From: Oligoflexia bacterium
GTDB taxonomy: Bacteria > Bdellovibrionota > Bacteriovoracia > Bacteriovoracales > Bacteriovoracaceae
Length of the DNA: 64,000 nt
Direction: 5' to 3'
Assembly: GCA_015231955.1 (NCBI GenBank)
Contig: JADGAN010000016.1
Coordinates: forward strand, 1-64,000
Shown: positions 58,847 to 64,000 of the stretch, one piece after another
Numbering within the stretch: the stretch's first letter is position 1
Layout of the letters: each line of letters begins with the position of its first letter
Notes under the pieces: generated by a model
The model's database searches: none
What the model was told of the DNA's origin: nothing
Seen by the model: only the letters and a program-made list of their open reading frames with translations
Program-made: the position numbers and the translations under genes

Positions 58847-60922
58847 ATGAAAAATTTACTGAATAAGTTAAATTTTCTAACTAAAAGTAGCGACTTGGTT
58901 TTAGTAGTAGGACTAGTGTTGGTGTTATCGGTGATGGTGATTCCTGTAGCGCCCTTTATTCTGGATCTTTTAATTGCCTCTTCTCTCGCCTTATCCATTA
59001 TTGTGCTGCTGATGGCAGTCTATACCAAAAGGCCGATCGACTTTTCCACCTTCCCTAGTGTGCTATTGATCCTGACACTTTATCGACTTTCGCTTAACGT
59101 GGCCTCGACAAGAAATATTTTGCTTAGAACTCAAAGTGATGGCCATAGTGCTGCGGGCGAGATCATTCGCGCCTTTGGAGATTTTGTTGTTGGAGGAAAT
59201 TTTGCGGTAGGATTAGTGGTGTTCATCATCTTGGTGATTATAAATTTTATTGTAATTACTAAAGGTGCTGGACGCGTGGCCGAGGTGGGCGCACGCTTTA
59301 CCTTGGATGCTATGCCAGGAAAACAGATGGCGATCGATGCCGATTTGAATGCTGGGCTCATTGACGATAAAGAGGCGAAGAGGCGCAGGCAGCAAGTAGC
59401 GCAAGAGGCAGATTTTTATGGAGCGATGGATGGAGCTTCCAAGTTTGTCCGCGGGGATGCGATTGCAGCGATCTTGATTACCATCGTGAATATTATCGGT
59501 GGAATTATTGTGGGTGTCGGACAATATGATATGAGTTTTATAGAGGCGAGCAAACTCTTTACTTTGCTGACCGTTGGTGATGGTTTAATTACACAAATTC
59601 CTGCGCTGATTGTTTCTACCGCTGCAGGTATTATTATTACTAGAGGTGCAGATGAAGAGTCACTCGGCACACAAGTGACTAATCAGGTGAAGATTCATCA
59701 TCGAGCAATCTATACTGCTTCTGGAATCTTGTTCGCATTTGCTTTGGTTCCTGGTTTGCCTAAAATTCCTTTCTTGGCGATGGGAGGACTGTTGGCGTAT
59801 GCGGGAAATTCGATTGAGAAGAAAGGAAAAATTGAGGTTGAGAGTAATATTAGACAGCAACAAGAGGATAAGAAAAAGCGGCAAGAGAATTTAGAGGAGT
59901 TGTTGCCGCTAGAGATGATTGAACTTGAGGTTGGGTACGCCATCGTGAATTTAGTCGATGTAGAACAAAACGGGGATCTTTTAGAAAGAATTACGCAATT
60001 AAGAAGGCAATTTGCTCTGGACTGGGGAGTGATCATTCCCTCTGTGCGTATTCGAGATAACCTGGAACTTAGACCGGGAGGGTATGTGATCAAATTAAAG
60101 GGAGTGGCGGTGGCCCAAGGGGAACTTATGCCTGATCACTTTCTCGCCATGGATCCAGGAACGGTCATTGAAAAGGTGGATGGCGTAGAGACCACAGAGC
60201 CGGTTTACGGCTTTCCAGCTCTATGGATTAATCCAGATATCAGAGATAGCGCCCAATACAGTGGTTACACCGTTGTCGATCTCTCTACGGTGATGGCAAC
60301 TCATTTGACAGAAGTGTGGAAGAAAAATTTGCATGAGATGTTTGGGCGTCAGGAATTGGTCAGAATTTTAGATAATTTTAAAGAGCTGTATCCAAAAGTG
60401 GTAAGCGATTTGATTCCAGATATTTTATCTTTTGGAGTAGTGCTCAAGGTGATGCAAAATCTTTTGCGGGAAGCGATTTCTATTCGCGACATTCGTAGCA
60501 TCTTAGAGGCATTAGCTGAGCATGGGGCACAGACAAAAGATCCGCAATTACTGACAGAGTATACTCGTCAAGCATTGTATCGAACCATCACCGAATCGGT
60601 AAAAAATGGCAATGGCGAGGTCTCCTTGTTTACACTTGATCGTCGTATCGAGGAGGAGATTTATAATCGCATTGTTCAAAACGACAAAGGGAGTGTGGTC
60701 TCTTTAAGTCCAGATGTAACACAGAAAATTTTGGTAAACTTAAACGAAAAAATTGAAGATGCGAGTGGGAGAGGTGATAAAATAGTAGTAGCGTGTTCAC
60801 CAAGTATACGAGCACATTTTAAAAAGATTACGGAAAAATATTTACCTAACTTGGTTGTGGTTGGACATAATGAACTCGCAAATGATGCTAGAATAAAAAA
60901 TTTAGGTGTGATTAGAATGTAA
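58847..60922 (+). CDS. flhA: Flagellar export protein FlhA
   Basis: 691 aa. About eight membrane helices in residues 1-320, with the FHIPEP-type loop (GRVAEVGARFTLDAMPGKQM, KEAKRRRQQVAQEADFYGAM). The cytoplasmic domain (about 350-691) binds export chaperones; it contains PPxxI-type features such as VIIPSVRIRDNLELRPGGY. Typical length. Confidence 0.97.
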   Translation: MKNLLNKLNFLTKSSDLVLVVGLVLVLSVMVIPVAPFILDLLIASSLALSIIVLLMAVYTKRPIDFSTFPSVLLILTLYRLSLNVASTRNILLRTQSDGHSAAGEIIRAFGDFVVGGNFAVGLVVFIILVIINFIVITKGAGRVAEVGARFTLDAMPGKQMAIDADLNAGLIDDKEAKRRRQQVAQEADFYGAMDGASKFVRGDAIAAILITIVNIIGGIIVGVGQYDMSFIEASKLFTLLTVGDGLITQIPALIVSTAAGIIITRGADEESLGTQVTNQVKIHHRAIYTASGILFAFALVPGLPKIPFLAMGGLLAYAGNSIEKKGKIEVESNIRQQQEDKKKRQENLEELLPLEMIELEVGYAIVNLVDVEQNGDLLERITQLRRQFALDWGVIIPSVRIRDNLELRPGGYVIKLKGVAVAQGELMPDHFLAMDPGTVIEKVDGVETTEPVYGFPALWINPDIRDSAQYSGYTVVDLSTVMATHLTEVWKKNLHEMFGRQELVRILDNFKELYPKVVSDLIPDILSFGVVLKVMQNLLREAISIRDIRSILEALAEHGAQTKDPQLLTEYTRQALYRTITESVKNGNGEVSLFTLDRRIEEEIYNRIVQNDKGSVVSLSPDVTQKILVNLNEKIEDASGRGDKIVVACSPSIRAHFKKITEKYLPNLVVVGHNELANDARIKNLGVIRM

Positions 60923-60938
60923 AGGAAGGGGAAAAGTC

Positions 60939-62345
60939 ATGTTTGTTAAAAAATTTTCAGCAGACACGATGGATGAAGCACTAAAAATGGTAAAAAAAGA
61001 GCTTGGTCCTGATGCTATTATTTTAAAAACGGAGAGCAATAAAGGCATTAAAGGTGTTTTGAAAAAGAAAAAAATTGAAATTACAGCAGGAATTACAGAG
61101 CGAGAGTATGTGAAAAAGGCCAATGTTGATCGAGTCTTAACAGATGCTCAGAAGCAGAAACTCTATGCAGCTCCTGCGAGTACAGTGGCCAGCAGCATGG
61201 ATAATTTTACCATTATGAATGATAGCAAAGTTAAAGCAGGCCCTAAAATCGTGCGTGGTCCCGGTATTTTTGAGGATAATTATACAGGGATGGGAAAGAG
61301 TAAAAATAGTAATGTTGCTAAATTTTCTGAAAAAAATCTACAAGCAAATATGCATTTGAATGCTGCTACATCACTGGATGATTTTTTAAGTAGTGTTGGT
61401 GAAAAGAGAGAAGAAAAGAGAGAAGAAAAGAGAGAAGAAAGGAGAGAAAAGGAAGAGGAGCAGAAATCCGATAAGCTAGAGATTGAGCTATCTCGGATTA
61501 AAGGGATTGAAGAGAAAATTAATTTTTTGAGCGAGAAGATACAGCTGTTAGAAGATAAGACACCTTTAGGAATAACTCAAGTAAGAAGACAGTTGCGTAG
61601 TATGGATCTTGATGAGGTGTTTATTCAAGACTTGATGAAAAAAACAATTTTTGAGTTACAGCAAGAGGATCTTGGTGATTACGAAGCAGTTTTTGATTTT
61701 GCCTTAAGAGAGATGAGTGAACGAATTTATACTGAGATGCCGCTTTTTGCAGCAATGGAGGATAGCAAGAAAAGTGTAATCACGATTTTGGTTTCTGTGG
61801 AGGGCACTGGTCAAACCACCACAGCACTAAAATTAAGAGAGATGAAAAAAACTTCAGAAATGTTGGTGTTTAAAAGCAGTTCTGATGACAAACGTCAGAA
61901 CTACTCTTTTGTCAGTAAAATATTAAATGCGACCGTGCATGAGGTGTCTGAATTTTCAGAAATTATTGCCATTTGTAGAAAAGCAAAAGCAGAGGGAAAA
62001 TCGCTGTTTTTAGATTATAAGATTGATGAGTGTAACCCAGAGCATTTCTCCTTAGTAACAGAGGGAATCCGTAAGGCGTTTGATGATGTGGAATTGTTAC
62101 TTTGTGTTTCTGCAGTTCACTCGGAAAGTTATAACCGGAAATTTTTGCAGAGATACAGAAGGGTGGCAGATGGTGTAGTCTATACTAAGTTAGATATGTG
62201 TACGAATTATGCTGATATTTTCAATCTTCATATATGTGTGCAGGAGCTTCCTTTGAAATTTTTTACTACAGGGCCAGTGGTGCCTACGGATATTGAAGCC
62301 GCAACCGCAGAGAGATTGATTTCAGGTATGTTTAAGATGGCGTAA
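60939..62345 (+). CDS. flhF: FlhF-like protein with degenerate GTPase site
   Basis: 468 aa. The B domain at the start (FSADTMDEALKMVKKELGPD) and position between flhA and flhG identify FlhF. A middle region has EKRE repeats (about 155-175). The G domain is altered: the P-loop reads SVEGTGQTTT (286-295) where GxTGxGKTTT is expected, with Gln292 replacing the lysine. The DTYR stretch is gone, and the DTAGR motif is replaced by LDYKID. Only TKLD (G4) is kept. It is therefore predicted not to hydrolyse GTP normally. FlhF usually sets the polar flagellar site. Confidence 0.88.
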   Translation: MFVKKFSADTMDEALKMVKKELGPDAIILKTESNKGIKGVLKKKKIEITAGITEREYVKKANVDRVLTDAQKQKLYAAPASTVASSMDNFTIMNDSKVKAGPKIVRGPGIFEDNYTGMGKSKNSNVAKFSEKNLQANMHLNAATSLDDFLSSVGEKREEKREEKREERREKEEEQKSDKLEIELSRIKGIEEKINFLSEKIQLLEDKTPLGITQVRRQLRSMDLDEVFIQDLMKKTIFELQQEDLGDYEAVFDFALREMSERIYTEMPLFAAMEDSKKSVITILVSVEGTGQTTTALKLREMKKTSEMLVFKSSSDDKRQNYSFVSKILNATVHEVSEFSEIIAICRKAKAEGKSLFLDYKIDECNPEHFSLVTEGIRKAFDDVELLLCVSAVHSESYNRKFLQRYRRVADGVVYTKLDMCTNYADIFNLHICVQELPLKFFTTGPVVPTDIEAATAERLISGMFKMA

Positions 62346-62369
62346 GCGAATAGGGGTGTAGAATCTTTT

Positions 62370-63245
62370 ATGAGCAAGACAGAAGATTGGCTGAAGTCGT
62401 TTAAGCGTGAAACCGCTTCCATTGAAAATGATTGGTATAAGAACAAAAAAGCAGTGTCTATTTCAATATCTAGTGGAAAAGGTGGTGTGGGAAAAACTTC
62501 TCTTGCAATAAAAGTTGCAATCGAGCTATCGAAAGAGGGTTATCGGGTTTTATTGATTGATTGTGATTTCAATCTCTCTAATACACTTATAAAATTAGGT
62601 CTGCCTTTGAATAATTTTTTCTATGAATTTATTCATAGAGGCAGAAGTTTTTGGGACGCTTTATATCGCAATGGTCATTTTCATTTGCTTGCAGGATGTA
62701 ATGGACATGTAGGACTTTTTGAGCAAAATATTCATTTTGATCAATTAATTATTGACATCATCAATGAGTATGAAAGCAATTTTGATTATATTATTTTAGA
62801 TTCACCTGGAGGAATTTCCAAAACCACCTTAAATCTTAATGCTTATACACAGAAAAGAATTGTTGTAGTAACACCTGACAAATCATCGATTACCGATTCT
62901 TATTCTCTAATTAAACTTTTAAAAATCCGCTATGGTATTTATCACAACTATTTAGTGGTGAATCGTTATTGCAATGAAAAACAGGTGAATAAGGTTTTTA
63001 AAACCATGGATGAAACAGTTGAAAATTTTTTAGGATTAAATCTTATCCATTTAGGCGGGATTAAAGAGTTTCATGAAAAGACCGATTGTTTTGATACCCA
63101 TTTACTAAATAATTCCGATTCTTCTTTTCATCAACATTTTTTAAATATTGTAAAGAATTTACACGATAACGAAAAACTAGGTGAACATGCTCATTCTTCA
63201 CCGCTTTTTAGCGATGTGAATAGTCACCTCTTGTGTAATTTATGA
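62370..63245 (+). CDS. flhG: MinD-like ATPase FlhG (FleN)
   Basis: 291 aa. Deviant Walker A SSGKGGVGKTSLAIK (residues 34-48), switch I in LIDCDFNLSNTL, and switch II in IILDSPGGISKTTL. The N-terminal helix carries DW near residue 7, similar to the DQAxxLR helix with which FlhG activates FlhF, although the exact motif is not present. FlhG limits flagellar number. It follows flhF after 24 bases. Confidence 0.93.
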   Translation: MSKTEDWLKSFKRETASIENDWYKNKKAVSISISSGKGGVGKTSLAIKVAIELSKEGYRVLLIDCDFNLSNTLIKLGLPLNNFFYEFIHRGRSFWDALYRNGHFHLLAGCNGHVGLFEQNIHFDQLIIDIINEYESNFDYIILDSPGGISKTTLNLNAYTQKRIVVVTPDKSSITDSYSLIKLLKIRYGIYHNYLVVNRYCNEKQVNKVFKTMDETVENFLGLNLIHLGGIKEFHEKTDCFDTHLLNNSDSSFHQHFLNIVKNLHDNEKLGEHAHSSPLFSDVNSHLLCNL

Positions 63246-63276
63246 TCGATTAGAATCGATAGGGGGAAGCAGGCAG

Positions 63277-64000
63277 ATGTCATCGATATCGAAAAAGTTA
63301 AAAAATCTTAAAGATTATCGTTGTAGTATTGATCCTGATCTCAAAGATGAAATTATAGTTGAGTATGCACCTTTAATAAAATATATAGCACAAAAAATTG
63401 CCTCACGCTTGCCATCGAATATTGAACTCGATGATCTAATCTCTTGTGGGGTTATTGGGTTAATGGATGCCATCGATAAGTACGATCCTTCTCGGGATAA
63501 TAAGTTTAAAACCTATGCAGAATTTAGAATTCGTGGTGCTATTTTAGATGAACTACGTGCTCAAGATTGGATTCCACGCTCTGTGCGCGAGAAGGCAAAG
63601 CTAATTGAGCGCGCCTTTCTAAAGTTAGAAGGAGAGTTAGGGCGGCCAGCATCAGAAGAGGAGATGTGCAAAGAATTAGGAGTGACTCAAGAAGAGTTTT
63701 ACGATCTATTGGATCAGGCCAAGTCGGTATCTATTCTTAATATCGATGACTCCAATAATTTTAGTAAAGGCGATAAAAAATTGATGATCGGTTTGCTAGA
63801 GAATAAAAAAATGGCAAATCCCTATGCCGTAGTCAATTATAAGAAAGCACAAGAACGCATTAAAGAAGGGATTAAATCTTTGCCAGAAAAGCAACGCTTG
63901 GTCTTATCACTCTACTATTATGAAGATTTAAACTTAAAGGAAATAGGTCAAGTTTTGAATGTCACTGAATCTCGCGTATCACAACTGCATACCCAAGCAG
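63277..64000 (+). CDS. fliA: Flagellar sigma factor 28, FliA (cut by window end)
   Basis: 241 codons to the window edge; the 3' end is missing. The AGGGGGAAGC stretch lies upstream of the ATG at 63277. Sigma region 2 reads YAPLIKYIAQKIASRLPSN, then GLMDAIDKYDPSRDNKFKTY and RGAILDELRAQDWIPRSVR, the FliA signature. Region 3 (AFLKLEGELGRPASEEEMCK) and the start of region 4 (SLPEKQRLVLSLYYYEDLNL) follow. It directs late flagellar and chemotaxis genes, probably including the promoter at 7284-7310. Confidence 0.96.
   Translation, partial: MSSISKKLKNLKDYRCSIDPDLKDEIIVEYAPLIKYIAQKIASRLPSNIELDDLISCGVIGLMDAIDKYDPSRDNKFKTYAEFRIRGAILDELRAQDWIPRSVREKAKLIERAFLKLEGELGRPASEEEMCKELGVTQEEFYDLLDQAKSVSILNIDDSNNFSKGDKKLMIGLLENKKMANPYAVVNYKKAQERIKEGIKSLPEKQRLVLSLYYYEDLNLKEIGQVLNVTESRVSQLHTQA

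Overview
The window is a bacterial chromosome segment, moderately AT-rich, with dense genes on both strands. A flagellar run in the order fliL-M-N-O-P-Q-R-flhB-flhA-flhF-flhG-fliA, many hybrid histidine kinases, chemosensory proteins, secreted proteases and an aa3-type oxidase point to a motile, respiring, deltaproteobacterium-like organism. Bdellovibrionota/Oligoflexia is my best guess, by inference from gene content and order only. No rRNA, tRNA or CRISPR array was seen.

Layout. 0.15-1.9 kb: a secreted protein with eight degenerate ~28-residue repeats and a C-terminal ADP-ribosyltransferase-like domain. 2.3-7.2 kb: a cytochrome c oxidase operon (Sco chaperone, subunits I, III, IV, II, haem O synthase). 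7.4-15.2 kb: a chemosensory cluster with a sigma-28-like promoter. It encodes a soluble receptor built from a duplicated signalling-hairpin plus Cache module, a large CheA with CheW-like and receiver domains, a composite protein, a CheY and a CheX. 15.2-21.8 kb: a double-kinase hybrid sensor, lipoate ligase, a secreted tyrosine phosphatase and a papain-like protease. 22.0-27.5 kb: a lysine degradation operon (KamD, KamE, a cyclic-nucleotide-binding protein, a class III aminotransferase and Kce). 27.6-32.4 kb: nuclease, DUF234-type ATPase and a three-PAS hybrid kinase.

32.4-44.1 kb is an accessory region. It holds a HEPN/MNT toxin-antitoxin pair, two translationally coupled pairs of broken NlpC/P60 peptidase plus intact secreted partner, and an Arg/Asp/Tyr-rich secreted protein behind a palindromic promoter. 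It also holds an ABC exporter whose permease is fused to ankyrin repeats, a complete IS4-family element sitting in the centre of a palindrome, and a secreted HExxH protease. Gene relics (PBP1C, short-chain dehydrogenase, di-haem cytochrome peroxidase) lie between them, with several dispersed repeats. An exact 26-bp direct repeat brackets 33.7-44.1 kb.

44.1-51.7 kb: threonine aldolase, copper P-type ATPase, a secreted papain-like protease, then thiolase plus two-subunit CoA-transferase, which could process the acetoacetate made by the Kce pathway. 51.9-64.0 kb: the flagellar export and regulation operon, cut by the window end inside fliA. Its FlhF has lost the main GTPase motifs and its FliO carries a large extra N-terminal domain.

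Connections. FliA at the right end is the likely sigma factor for the promoter at 7.3 kb. CopA and Sco both serve copper handling around the oxidase. Kam/Kce products can feed the thiolase/CoA-transferase genes. The strongest candidates for undescribed biology are the soluble tandem-Cache chemosensory system, the coupled peptidase/partner arrays, the permease-ankyrin transporter and the pseudo-GTPase FlhF.
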